In this document: positions 1 through 8,400 of the stretch, one piece after another
Layout: every line of letters starts with the position of its first letter
How positions within the stretch are numbered: position 1 is the stretch's first letter
Assembly: GCA_934376945.1 (NCBI GenBank)
Contig: CAKRPI010000006.1
Span: 1-42,563 of the forward strand
Length of the DNA stretch: 42,563 nucleotides
From: an uncultured Lachnospiraceae bacterium
GTDB lineage: Bacteria; Bacillota; Clostridia; Lachnospirales; Lachnospiraceae
Direction: 5' to 3'
Notes under the pieces: generated by a model
Told to the model about the DNA's origin: nothing
Databases searched by the model: none
Seen by the model: the letters and a program-made list of their open reading frames with translations, nothing else
Translations under genes and position numbers: made by a program

Positions 1-236
1 TTTTTGAAATTTTATTTGGCGGATACGCCACACCGACGAAATGCGTAGCATTTTGGAGGTTGGCTCTGAACAATTACAATTATTTTTATATTTTTATATT
101 TTTATATTTTTTTATTTTCCATGCAACAATTCACGCGTTTTTGCACACTTATAGACAGAACACCTGATTTACAGGCTGTTCCGAAGCATTTTGTTTTGCG
201 CAAAACCATGTTATTTCATCCAAAGGAGAATTTTAC
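1..236. other. 5' intergenic region, AT-rich
   Basis: No gene is visible. Positions about 78-118 are a run of T-rich repeats (ATTTTTAT units). A ribosome binding site (AAAGGAG, about 221-227) sits just before the ATG at 237. I could not pick a convincing promoter for the sigma factor gene. Confidence 0.5.
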
Positions 237-737
237 ATGAATCAGACTTCAGAGCTTGTCCGACAGGCAAAAGCAGGCGATGCACATGCATTCGCTACGC
301 TCTATTCTTTTATTTATAAGGATCTGTACCGTTTTTCTCTGTGCATCCTGCAAAATCCTCAGGACGCTGAGGATGCCGTCAGTGAAACAGTACTTGATGC
401 CTTTTCCAGTATCGGTACGCTTCAAAAACCGGAGTCTTTCAAAAGCTGGATGTTTGCCATTTTGTCTGCCAAATGCAAACGGAAAATCAGACAATACAAA
501 AACGCCGACTGTGAACTCACCGAAAATCTTACCTCTGATACGCACAGCTTAAGTGAACAGACTGCCATCCGGCTTGCTTTTCAGTCGCTTTCACCGCAGG
601 ATCGTCTGATCCTGTCGCTCCATCTTTTTGGCGGCTATTCCAGTCAGGAAATCGGCGAACAGCTGGAAATGAACGCCTCTACCATCCGTTCCCGCCAAAG
701 CCGGGCATTACAGAAATTAAAATCGCTGCTGGACTGA
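237..737 (+). CDS. ECF-type RNA polymerase sigma factor
   Basis: This 166-residue protein has the two-domain layout of extracytoplasmic-function sigma factors. A region 2 helix set lies at about residues 20-85 (the 'DLYRF...NPQDAEDAVSET' segment, which binds the -10 element and core polymerase). A region 4 helix-turn-helix lies at about 113-165 ('LSPQDRLILSLH...SSQEIGEQL...TIRSRQSRA', which binds the -35). There is no region 1 or 3, as expected for the class. The start has a good AAAGGAG site. The next gene begins 78 bases later on the same strand and encodes a membrane protein with a cytoplasmic N-terminus, the usual place for an anti-sigma factor. Target promoters are unknown. Confidence 0.93.
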   Translation: MNQTSELVRQAKAGDAHAFATLYSFIYKDLYRFSLCILQNPQDAEDAVSETVLDAFSSIGTLQKPESFKSWMFAILSAKCKRKIRQYKNADCELTENLTSDTHSLSEQTAIRLAFQSLSPQDRLILSLHLFGGYSSQEIGEQLEMNASTIRSRQSRALQKLKSLLD

Positions 738-753
738 ACGCCGGACGAACAAA

Positions 754-785
754 CCGGACATTTACAATCCGCTTTCGTTATCTGC
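754..785. repeat. dispersed hairpin module, copy 1
   Basis: A segment of about 32 bases with the core GGACATTTACAATCCGC lies between the sigma factor and the beta-propeller gene. Related copies are at 12633-12664 and 41438-41469. In the best copy the core can fold as GCGGAT/ATCCGC around a 7-base loop. Function unknown. Confidence 0.55.
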
Positions 786-815
786 AGAATCATATAGAAA
801 GGATGACTTACCGAT

Positions 816-3119
816 ATGAATGAAAAACAACTTCTGGACCGTTTGAAACAGGCTTCCGATACAATCCTTCCTCCGGATTCTCTTTCACCGGACGCAATCG
901 AACGCATGCTGTGCAGCGCCGGATCCTCTGACAAAGCTCAGACGGATTCTTTTACACAAAATACTGCAGGTATGCAGGATACAAGCCAAACCACTGCCAA
1001 CCCCGGAATGAATACTCCTGCCTCCAAGCTTTCGCAGGATTCTTCTCCGGCAGGTTTCCCAGCAAAGAAAGGAGAACACACTATGAAAAAACACACCTCT
1101 TTTTACCGTTATGCAACGCGCTACGGAAGTCTCGCCGCTGTCTTCGTGCTCGGCATCACCGTACTGTGGCAGTCAAATCAGATTTCCTCACTGAAAGAAA
1201 ACCAGGCGCCGCTGCCACAGGAAAACGCCGTGGCAGCTACAGAAGCTCAGTCTGAAACTGCGGCTGCTACAGAAATTCAGACTGAAACAGCTGCAAAAGA
1301 AGCTGCTGATACCAGCATTTCTGTCCTCACAGATACCGCAGATTCCACGACAGAATCTGAAGAAACGAAAGAAACCGATTCTTCAAATTCTTCTGCCAAT
1401 TCTGATTCCGAGCAGAAGACAGTCAAGGCACAAACAAAAGCACTCACCTACGCAGATTCCTACGAACAAATCTACAACACGATTAAGAGCGAACTCGGTA
1501 CCTCTCTCTATGCACGTGATCTTGCCTATGACTTCGTGGAAGACTCTGCAAGCGATACCGGCCGCTCCTACGCCTCTGACTCAGCCGCATCTCCTTCCCT
1601 TGAATCACAGTCCGATGTTCAGGACACCAAGGATTTTTCGGAAACAAATCTGCAGGAGGTCGGTGTCGATGAGGGCGATATTGTTAAAACGGATGGGCAG
1701 TATCTCTACATTCTGAAAAAAGATATGACCTTCTCCGTTATCCATGCAGAAGGCAGCACACTTACCCTCTGCTCTACGACAACACTTGATACCTCCGGTC
1801 TCTCCAACCCGACCGTAAAAGAACTGTATCTTGACGGCGATCAGCTTACCGTGCTTTACGAGGGACGCCAGACCGGCCTTGAACAGGATGATGATGTTTA
1901 CTACACAACCGCCGCCTTTACATCCGTTTTATGCACGTATGACATCTCGGACCGGAATGCGCCGAAACAAACCGGCACTCTCACTCAGGAGGGAAGATAT
2001 TCCACCTCACGGAAGGTCGGAAGCTATCTGTATCTTTTTACAAACTATACACCGGAGCTCCTTGATAATTACGCCGCAAGCACCATAGCTCCGCGTGTCA
2101 ACCAAACTGAAATTCCGGCCAGCTGCTTCTACCTTCCGGAGCATCTGTCCAGTCAGCAGTACCTCGTAATCACTGCTGTGGATCTGCATAAAAATGCTTC
2201 TGTTACCGACCAGAAGGTACTTGTTTCCGGTGCAGACCATTTTTATGTCAGCACAGAAGCCATTTACATTGCCTCCGAAAATTACGGTTTCAACGATACG
2301 ATTACCGAACTCGCTAAATTCCGCTATGAAAACGGAATGATTACCGGTGTTGCGGCAGCCTCCGTACAGGGATACCTGAACAACTCCTTCTCCTTGAATG
2401 AGTACAATGGATATCTCCGGGCAGTATCGACCTACTACGATACTTCCACTAACGACTGGACTGAAAAAAATGCTCTGACGATCTTCGATGCCAACATGAA
2501 TCAGGTCAGCCTGATCGATGACCTAGCTTCCGGTGAAACGATCCGTTCTGCCCGTTTTCTCGGCGACACCGGATATTTTGTAACCTTCCGTCAGACGGAT
2601 CCCCTGTTCTGTGTTGATCTTTCCGACCCGGCTTCTCCGGAAATCAAGAGTGAGCTAAAGCTCACCGGCTTCTCCTCTTATCTGCACTTCTACGGAGAAA
2701 CACTGCTTGGAATCGGTTATGAGGCAAACGAAAATACCGGAGAAACAACCGGCGTCAAGCTTTCAATGTTTGATATTTCAGATCCTGAGAATGTAAAAGA
2801 AATAAGTAAGACTGTAATATCCGGTGTCACCTGGGCACCTTCCATCGATGATTATAAATCGATTTTAGTCGATTCAACCAAGAACCTGATCGGATTCTAC
2901 TGTGACGGCCGCTATCTTGTCTACTCCTATGACAGTGAAAAAGGCTTCCAGCGCCAGCTTGTCTACGACTTCTTTGAGGATGATCTGATGGATGTAACCG
3001 ACTTTGACACCATGCGCGGACTGTATATCGGTGATACCCTGTACCTTGCAGGTGAAGGATTTGTTGTTACCTTCGATCTCACAGATGGCTTTAGCAAGCA
3101 GACCGTATTCCGATATTAA
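816..3119 (+). CDS. membrane-anchored beta-propeller protein, possible anti-sigma/sensor
   Basis: The 767-residue protein starts with about 100 polar residues, then one membrane segment (about 103-120). A Ser/Thr/Glu-rich linker of about 85 residues follows, then a large extracellular region beginning 'EVGVDEGDIVKTDGQYLYIL', the hallmark of the secreted C-terminal beta-propeller family (Pfam Beta_propel). With one membrane pass the N-terminus should be cytoplasmic, so it could hold the upstream ECF sigma factor while the propeller senses an external signal. This role is inferred from gene order. The ATG at 816 has a distant AAAGGA site. A second, better spaced GGAG site at 1071-1074 precedes an in-frame ATG at 1083 (residue 90), just before the membrane segment, so a shorter form without the N-terminal domain is possible. 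Confidence 0.85.
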   Translation: MNEKQLLDRLKQASDTILPPDSLSPDAIERMLCSAGSSDKAQTDSFTQNTAGMQDTSQTTANPGMNTPASKLSQDSSPAGFPAKKGEHTMKKHTSFYRYATRYGSLAAVFVLGITVLWQSNQISSLKENQAPLPQENAVAATEAQSETAAATEIQTETAAKEAADTSISVLTDTADSTTESEETKETDSSNSSANSDSEQKTVKAQTKALTYADSYEQIYNTIKSELGTSLYARDLAYDFVEDSASDTGRSYASDSAASPSLESQSDVQDTKDFSETNLQEVGVDEGDIVKTDGQYLYILKKDMTFSVIHAEGSTLTLCSTTTLDTSGLSNPTVKELYLDGDQLTVLYEGRQTGLEQDDDVYYTTAAFTSVLCTYDISDRNAPKQTGTLTQEGRYSTSRKVGSYLYLFTNYTPELLDNYAASTIAPRVNQTEIPASCFYLPEHLSSQQYLVITAVDLHKNASVTDQKVLVSGADHFYVSTEAIYIASENYGFNDTITELAKFRYENGMITGVAAASVQGYLNNSFSLNEYNGYLRAVSTYYDTSTNDWTEKNALTIFDANMNQVSLIDDLASGETIRSARFLGDTGYFVTFRQTDPLFCVDLSDPASPEIKSELKLTGFSSYLHFYGETLLGIGYEANENTGETTGVKLSMFDISDPENVKEISKTVISGVTWAPSIDDYKSILVDSTKNLIGFYCDGRYLVYSYDSEKGFQRQLVYDFFEDDLMDVTDFDTMRGLYIGDTLYLAGEGFVVTFDLTDGFSKQTVFRY

Positions 3120-3167
3120 AAACACTTCTCCTATTAAAAGTACTTCTCCTATTAAAAGTACTTTCTC
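3114..3167 (+). repeat. three tandem 18-bp units over the stop codon
   Basis: Three near-identical 18-base units of the form TATTAAAAGTACTTCTCC run head to tail. The first contains the TAA stop of the beta-propeller gene; the third drifts at its end. Slippage of one unit would place another stop in the same position, so the repeat is neutral for the protein. Confidence 0.85.
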
Positions 3168-3208
3168 TTAGAATCGCTGCGCATCCTCGCAAAGCTTTTC
3201 TCTCATAA

Positions 3209-3254
3209 AGGAACGCCAGGGCCGGTAAATGCCGGTCCTGGCGTTCCTCTGTTT
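3209..3254 (+). terminator. intrinsic terminator of the sigma factor/propeller operon
   Basis: A 17-base stem (AGGAACGCCAGGGCCGG with its complement, one G-T wobble) closes on a 5-base loop and is followed by a T-rich tract. It lies about 90 bases past the propeller stop codon. Confidence 0.85.
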
Positions 3255-3370
3255 TATTTGTTTGTTCTATTTGTTCTATTTATTTGTTTTATTTGCTTTA
3301 TTCGTTTGTTTTATTTGTCTTATTTTATTTATTTGTTTTGTTTGCTTTATTCGCTATTTTATTCATTTTT
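3249..3370. repeat. T-rich low-complexity tract
   Basis: About 120 bases made of irregular TTTGTTTTATTTG-like units. It produces a long open frame of Phe, Leu, Ile and Cys that looks like an artefact of the repeat, not a protein. Confidence 0.8.
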
Positions 3371-3372
3371 CA

Positions 3373-3537
3373 CTAGTGTACTGTATCATTCACTTTCAGT
3401 ATAATGGCGCAGGATGAATTTTCAATCTGCAAGGCGGAGGAATGAGGCGATGCGGTGGCATCGTCGATTGACGATAACGCAGCAGATGGAAATTCAGACA
3501 AGCCATTAGGCCAAATGTGAGTGATACAGTACACTAG
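3373..3537. mobile_element. MITE-like element with 21-bp terminal inverted repeats
   Basis: This 165-bp element starts CTAGTGTACTGTATCATTCA and ends with its inverse complement, 20 of 21 bases matching. It has no coding capacity. An internal hairpin (CGATGC-GGTG-GCATCG) lies near 3448. I see no clear target-site duplication. It sits between converging genes, where an insertion would be harmless. A non-autonomous transposon derivative is the simplest reading. Confidence 0.72.
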
Positions 3538-3543
3538 CTATGC

Positions 3544-4419
3544 TCATTTTCCTCTGCGCTCTGTCAGCATGTCACTCAGCTTTGCAAACTGCTCCAGAGT
3601 CAGTTCCTCTCCGCGCACCGTTTCCTTCCAGCCAAGACTGGCAAATGTCTCAAGCAGCTCCTCTTTTCCAAAAGAAAGCTCCGATGCATTTTTGAGTCCG
3701 TTCAACAGGGTTTTCCGGCGCTGGTTAAATGACGCACGGATCAGCGCAAACATCAGTTTCTCATCCTTTACCGATACCGGCGGATTCTGATACGTTTCCA
3801 GATGAATCACGGCACTTCCGACATTCGGTCGCGGCATGAAACAGTTCGGCGGTACATTTGCCGCAATATACGGAGATGCATAGTACTGAACTGCCAGTGA
3901 TAAAGCTCCGTAATCCTTGCTGCCCGGCCCTGCCTGCATCCTTTGCGCTACTTCCTTTTGCACCATGACCGTAATACTACTCACCGGTACATGGCTCTCA
4001 TACAATCCCATAATAATCGGCGTTGTGATATAGTACGGAAGATTTGCCACTACCCGGATCGGACGTCCTCCATTCTTTTCACGTGACAGACGTTCCAGAT
4101 CCAGCTTTAAAATATCCTCATTGATCACAGTCACATTATCATACTCTGCCAGTGTCTCTTCCAGAATCGGAATCAGATTCCGGTCAATCTCCACTGCCGT
4201 CACTTCCCGTGCCGCTTCTGCCAGATACTGTGTCATCGTACCGATTCCCGGACCGATCTCCAGCACAAAATCATCTTTTGTAATACCCGCTGCCGCAATA
4301 ATTTTGTCCAGCACATGTGCATCAATCAGAAAATTCTGTCCGAATTTTTTCTGAAAATCAAAACCATGCTTCTGAATTACTTCTATTGTTTTCTTTGGAT
4401 TGGATAACTTTTCTGTCAT
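3544..4419 (-). CDS. rsmA: 16S rRNA dimethyladenosine transferase RsmA/KsgA
   Basis: The 291-residue enzyme dimethylates two adjacent adenines in the 3' hairpin of 16S rRNA, using S-adenosylmethionine, late in 30S subunit assembly. Visible motifs are the family N-terminal FGQNFL (residues 27-32), the SAM-binding EIGPGIGT (54-61) and the catalytic NLPYY (126-130). Length is normal. I chose the ATG at 4419 because a GGGGGAT site lies just upstream; an in-frame ATG seven codons earlier lacks one. The gene follows tatD by 47 bases on the same strand, a neighbour pair common in Firmicutes, so the two are probably co-transcribed. Confidence 0.96.
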   Translation of the reverse strand: MTEKLSNPKKTIEVIQKHGFDFQKKFGQNFLIDAHVLDKIIAAAGITKDDFVLEIGPGIGTMTQYLAEAAREVTAVEIDRNLIPILEETLAEYDNVTVINEDILKLDLERLSREKNGGRPIRVVANLPYYITTPIIMGLYESHVPVSSITVMVQKEVAQRMQAGPGSKDYGALSLAVQYYASPYIAANVPPNCFMPRPNVGSAVIHLETYQNPPVSVKDEKLMFALIRASFNQRRKTLLNGLKNASELSFGKEELLETFASLGWKETVRGEELTLEQFAKLSDMLTERRGK

Positions 4420-4466
4420 AGATCCCCCTGTATTTTTCACTCTATTTGTTTCAAAGCAGTATCTTT

Positions 4467-5243
4467 TTATACCTGCCGAATCTTCTGATACACTCTCTTT
4501 GCATTTGCGTAAGTAGCATCCTCTACTTCCTTTGGCGTAATCTCCTTAATTCTTGCAATCTCCTCAATCACAAGCGGAAGATACAGCGAGGAATTCCGTT
4601 TTCCGCGATTCGGCGCCGGTGCCAGATACGGACAATCCGTTTCTATTACTATGCGCTCCAGCGGAACTGCCGCAGCCACTTCCTTCATAACACGTGCATT
4701 TTTAAAAGTCACAACACCGCCGATTCCAATAAAATACCCTAGCTTTACGTATTCAAGCGCCATCTGTGCCGATGACGAAAAGCAGTGAATAACGCCTCCA
4801 GTGGTGCCTGCATGCTCTTTTTTCATAAGATCAAATGTATCCTGTGCCGCATCTCTGCTGTGAATATTTACCGGAAGATCCATCTCCTTTGCCATGCCAA
4901 GCTGTGCGGCAAACCACTTTTTCTGACAGTCATGCGATTCCTTATCCCAGTAATAGTCAAGTCCGATCTCACCGACTGCAACGGTCTTCTCTTTTTTGCA
5001 CAGCTCATACAGCCACTGCATTTTCTCTTCATCCAGACTTCCGACATAATCCGGATGCACACCTGCCGCCGCATAAACAAACGGATACTGTTTTGCAAGC
5101 TTCTGACTTGCCGCCACGCCGTCAAGCGACGCTCCCATATTGACGATTCCTCCGACACCTGCAGACGGCATTTCCAAAAGAAGTGCATCCCGATCCATAT
5201 CAAACTGTTCATCGTCATAATGTGCATGACTGTCAAATATCAT
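4467..5243 (-). CDS. tatD: TatD family metal-dependent hydrolase
   Basis: The 258-residue protein is a TIM-barrel metallo-hydrolase of the TatD/YcfH group, linked to DNase activity and DNA repair in other bacteria. Metal-ligand motifs are in order: DSHAH (4-8), GEIGLDYYWD, VNIHSRDA, IHCFSSS and ETDCPYLAP near the end. The start has a GGAGAAAG site. It lies directly upstream of rsmA on the same strand. The exact substrate cannot be told from sequence. Confidence 0.93.
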   Translation of the reverse strand: MIFDSHAHYDDEQFDMDRDALLLEMPSAGVGGIVNMGASLDGVAASQKLAKQYPFVYAAAGVHPDYVGSLDEEKMQWLYELCKKEKTVAVGEIGLDYYWDKESHDCQKKWFAAQLGMAKEMDLPVNIHSRDAAQDTFDLMKKEHAGTTGGVIHCFSSSAQMALEYVKLGYFIGIGGVVTFKNARVMKEVAAAVPLERIVIETDCPYLAPAPNRGKRNSSLYLPLVIEEIARIKEITPKEVEDATYANAKRVYQKIRQV

Positions 5244-5310
5244 GATTCTTTCTCCATTCGCCCAAATATTCTTTGCTTATTGTACTCTGTTGTCTTCTGC
5301 TTGGCAAGCG

Positions 5311-5343
5311 TAAAAATCCCCGGAAGCATTTCTGCCCGGGGAT
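5311..5343 (-). terminator. intrinsic terminator downstream of the radical SAM gene
   Basis: An ATCCCCGG/CCGGGGAT stem (5316-5323 and 5336-5343) is followed on the minus strand by a run of T. It separates the radical SAM gene from tatD. Confidence 0.8.
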
Positions 5344-5386
5344 CTGTGATGCCTTCTTATTCTTTTTACTGGAAAATCCTGTAAAC

Positions 5387-6799
5387 CTAATCCTGATACG
5401 TTAACTTATAATTGTGAAAGCTCTCCACGTGATGTGGGTTTTCATCCCAGATTTTTTTGGCTTTTCCTGCCCAGTTTTCTGCGTAACTTTCGCATTTGTC
5501 ACAGAGATGATCCACACTTTCCGGGGACTGAAGATCCGTTGATTTTGCTCCTGTTTTATGTACCATCTCACGGAGAAGTTCCGGATTTTCCAGCATCGGA
5601 CACGGTCTTAACTGATTGTCATTAAACGGCTGGCCGTCACGGTATGCCATAAACAGCGGCTGACGCAGTGCTTCAAGCAGCGATACCTCATGGATATTTG
5701 CACCTGAATAATGAATAAATACGCACGGTTCCACGTCACCGTTTGCATTAATGTGCATATAGTTTCTGCCTCCTGCAATACAGCCTCCTACAAATTCTCC
5801 ATCGTTTTGGAAATCCATCGCGAAAATTTCTTTTCCGCCCTCTTTTCCACGGATCTCACGTACGCGGTGATACATATATTCACGCTGTTCTTTTGTCGGA
5901 AGCAACTCTACCGCAGCCTCGTTTCCAACCGGCATATAGTGGAAATACCAGGTATAGCGACAGCCCTTCTCAATAATCATGTCAAGGAATTCGTCAGACG
6001 TAACTGTTTCAATATTTTTACTGGTATAGCAAATCGATGTACCGAAAATCAGTCCGTACTTCTTCATCAGATCCATTGCGTGCATTACCTTTTCAAAACA
6101 GCCTGCGCCACGACGGGAATCATTGACCTCCTCATAGCCTTCCAGACTGATCGAAACAGACAGGTTGCCGACACGAACCATCTCCTTGCACATTTCTTCA
6201 TCGATCAGCGTACCGTTTGTAAATGCATGGAATGCACAGTCACTGTGCTTTTCACACAGACGGATCAGATCCTTTTTGCGCACAAGCGGCTCTCCTCCTG
6301 TATACATATAGAAGTAAATACCAAGCTTTTTCCCCTGTGTAATGATGCTGTCCAGATCTTCATAGGAAAGGTTCAGCTTATGACCGTACTCTGCTGCCCA
6401 GCAGCCGGTACAGTGCATATTGCAGGCACTGGTCGGATCCATCAGGATCAGCCACGGAACCTGGCACTGCAGCTCTTTTCTCTTTTCACGGATCGTCTTT
6501 GTTCCAAAATAAGCTGCCTCAAAACCGAGATTCAAGGCGGTCATCTTCAAAACATGCGGATCAACCTCATCCAGCAGACGATTGACGTACTGGTACCATT
6601 TTCCGTCCTTATCTTTAATCATTGCTCGCGCTGCATCATAGCTCTTCTCCTGAAACATTCCTCCTGCTATCTTCTGTACGGTATCTACCAGCTTCAGAAG
6701 TGCTTCCTGACGGTTTTCCGGATCTTTATTCACATAATGAAGGACACCATCAATTGCTGTCCCAACCAACGCACGTTCTACCTTATGTCCTGCTCCCAT
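5387..6799 (-). CDS. radical SAM protein with extra C-terminal cysteines
   Basis: The 470-residue protein carries a radical SAM CX3CX2C motif at C126, C130 and C133 (ACNMHCTGC), which binds the 4Fe-4S cluster that cleaves S-adenosylmethionine. The glycine-rich 'MYTGGEP' segment that contacts SAM follows. About 120 residues of helical sequence precede the barrel. The C-terminal third has further cysteines (CIAGGRNY, EPCVFIHYSG, RPCPML, HLCDKCESY), like the auxiliary-cluster regions of SPASM-type enzymes. No substrate peptide or partner gene is visible nearby, so the reaction is unknown. A GAGGAGG site precedes the ATG. Confidence 0.9.
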   Translation of the reverse strand: MGAGHKVERALVGTAIDGVLHYVNKDPENRQEALLKLVDTVQKIAGGMFQEKSYDAARAMIKDKDGKWYQYVNRLLDEVDPHVLKMTALNLGFEAAYFGTKTIREKRKELQCQVPWLILMDPTSACNMHCTGCWAAEYGHKLNLSYEDLDSIITQGKKLGIYFYMYTGGEPLVRKKDLIRLCEKHSDCAFHAFTNGTLIDEEMCKEMVRVGNLSVSISLEGYEEVNDSRRGAGCFEKVMHAMDLMKKYGLIFGTSICYTSKNIETVTSDEFLDMIIEKGCRYTWYFHYMPVGNEAAVELLPTKEQREYMYHRVREIRGKEGGKEIFAMDFQNDGEFVGGCIAGGRNYMHINANGDVEPCVFIHYSGANIHEVSLLEALRQPLFMAYRDGQPFNDNQLRPCPMLENPELLREMVHKTGAKSTDLQSPESVDHLCDKCESYAENWAGKAKKIWDENPHHVESFHNYKLTYQD

Positions 6800-6852
6800 G
6801 ATATTTTCCTCCTCTTTTTCTTCTTTTTTCTAAATTAAACCGCTTTCTTTCG

Positions 6853-6951
6853 TACCTCGTTTCGTAAATAACGATATAGTAGTATGGTTATTCCGATAAC
6901 AATGTATCCGATAACAATGTATTAGTATAGTTATTTCGATAACGATGTATT
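6853..6951. repeat. palindromic intergenic repeat, CGTTTCGTAAATAAC family
   Basis: The left arm contains CGTTTCGTAAATAACGATAT and the right arm GTATAGTTATTTCGATAACG, which are imperfect inverse complements. Between them is a tandem of GATAACAATGTAT units. The arms match the element at 17512-17595. No coding capacity is seen. It lies between the radical SAM gene and the small membrane protein gene. Confidence 0.6.
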
Positions 6952-6955
6952 CGTA

Positions 6956-7576
6956 TCATACGTATGGCATAGCCAACAGAAACATACCAAACACCATCAG
7001 AAAACCTCCTCCTGCAAAACAGATCTGTCTGCTCCATTTAGAACCATACCAGTATCCGTAAAGCAACCCTGCTACCGCTGCTGCTACTGCCAGCATCCAG
7101 ATTACCATTGTCTTCCATAAAATACGATTACTCGCATACCAGGCCAGCATACTGATAATCGTTGTTTTAATTCCGGTCCGTGCCGACTGAGTGATCAGCT
7201 TTGCTGTCCCCGGCTCCTGCTCCCGACGTTCCTCCATGCCCTTTTCATCAAACGCCATCCTGACGCATGAAACTGCATAAATCAAAAGCACTGCCGTTGC
7301 CAGCGCACGATACCATCTCGCCGCCATCTGCTCATAACCGCTGATTCGTATGATCTCAACGATCGCAATTCCGATAACCAGCATCAGCAGCTGCACAGCT
7401 GAATAGATTCCTGCAATCCGGAAGATTTTCCGACCTCCCATATCTGCCTGTGTTGCGCCGATTTTCTGTGCATATTCAAAAATATAAAATGCGACTCCGG
7501 CTCCCAGGCATATCATACCTGTGCTACTGATCCTGTCCGCCCCCCTTTTTCCAGATGCTGTCAGAAATCCAACCAT
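6956..7576 (-). CDS. hypothetical multi-pass membrane protein
   Basis: I do not recognise this 206-residue protein. It has about five hydrophobic segments (roughly residues 18-36, 53-76, 88-108, 140-172 and 184-206), with a charged loop at about 108-132 (DEKGMEERREQEPG). It ends in a glycine-rich helix. The ribosome binding site at the proposed start is weak, so the true start is uncertain. A bidirectional terminator separates it from the TetR gene upstream, so it is probably its own transcription unit. A small transporter or efflux protein is possible but unproven. Confidence 0.6.
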   Translation of the reverse strand: MVGFLTASGKRGADRISSTGMICLGAGVAFYIFEYAQKIGATQADMGGRKIFRIAGIYSAVQLLMLVIGIAIVEIIRISGYEQMAARWYRALATAVLLIYAVSCVRMAFDEKGMEERREQEPGTAKLITQSARTGIKTTIISMLAWYASNRILWKTMVIWMLAVAAAVAGLLYGYWYGSKWSRQICFAGGGFLMVFGMFLLAMPYV

Positions 7577-7612
7577 CTGATTCCTGTTACTTCTTAACGG
7601 TTGCTGTTATCA

Positions 7613-7653
7613 TAAAAAAAAAGATCGAATATTGGAATATTCAATCCTTTTTT
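7613..7653. terminator. bidirectional terminator
   Basis: A GATCGAATATT stem with its near-exact complement (one mismatch) closes on two bases. Runs of A on the left and T on the right mean it could work on either strand. On the minus strand it ends the MATE/TetR unit. Confidence 0.75.
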
Positions 7654-7719
7654 GTCGTTTGATTTTTCTGACATTTTTAACCCTTTGTCATTTTTCTAAC
7701 ACAGCCATCCGGGTTTGTA

Positions 7720-8304
7720 TTACATTCGCTCCGGCAGTACTGCAGTAGATTTTTCCTTTAAAATATCCTCCAGTGAATCGGAAGCCAGAAGCGAATAGAT
7801 TTCTATAATCTCACCTGCTCCGATCTCGCCTTCGTAGCACATCCATTTCTGTATCACAAACCAGAACATATTTGCCATATATTCTGCAATCGTATCCGGC
7901 GTCAAAAGCCGGTTTTGGCTTTGAAATCCAACCTTTGCGAGTCCCTCTTTTACTTCATCCTGAATATAACGCTGCATGATCTCTTTAAAGGAATTCTGGC
8001 CTTCCAGCACCACCAGCTTCCGATAAAACGCCTTGTCCTTTTCCATGCAGACAAGCATAAAACGAAGACCGTCTTTTACATAGCCTGCTGAGATCAGAGA
8101 ACGCGCAGGCTGCCAGATCTCCTGTTCAAAAATCCAGTCAATCACATCGTATTTATCCTGAAAATACGTATAAAAGGTCGGACGTTTTACCTTTGCACGG
8201 TCAGTAATGTCTTTTACAATTATCTTCTGAAATCCTTTTTCCTGCACAAGCTCTTTAAAACTGTCTGCAAGTATTCGCCTGATTTCTGTCATCGTGAAAG
8301 ACAC
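7720..8304 (-). CDS. TetR family transcriptional regulator
   Basis: The protein has 194 residues from a GTG at 8304, or 190 from the ATG at 8292. The N-terminal helix-turn-helix spans about residues 5-55 ('FQKIIVKDITDRAKVKRPTFYTYF', the typical TetR recognition helix). A helical ligand-binding domain follows, ending in a Trp/Phe-rich segment like DhaS-type TetR proteins. The GTG has AGGAG at good spacing and the ATG has GGGGG, so the start is not settled. It lies 96 bases downstream of a MATE pump gene on the same strand, so it probably regulates that pump. Confidence 0.92.
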   Translation of the reverse strand: MSFTMTEIRRILADSFKELVQEKGFQKIIVKDITDRAKVKRPTFYTYFQDKYDVIDWIFEQEIWQPARSLISAGYVKDGLRFMLVCMEKDKAFYRKLVVLEGQNSFKEIMQRYIQDEVKEGLAKVGFQSQNRLLTPDTIAEYMANMFWFVIQKWMCYEGEIGAGEIIEIYSLLASDSLEDILKEKSTAVLPERM

Positions 8305-8400
8305 CCCCTTTTCTCCTGTGATAAAGAATTCTTCGCTCTGACTTTCTTGTCAGATTCTGATTCTAACATACTTTTTCCCTTTTGAAAAGGTCTGTGCATC

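Noticed and set aside
3229..3417. Plus-strand 62-codon frame rich in Phe, Leu, Cys
   Set aside because: It lies in the T-rich low-complexity tract, overlaps a terminator and has no ribosome binding site.
5711..6838. Plus-strand 375-codon frame
   Set aside because: It is fully antisense to the radical SAM gene, which has clear motifs; no start signal.
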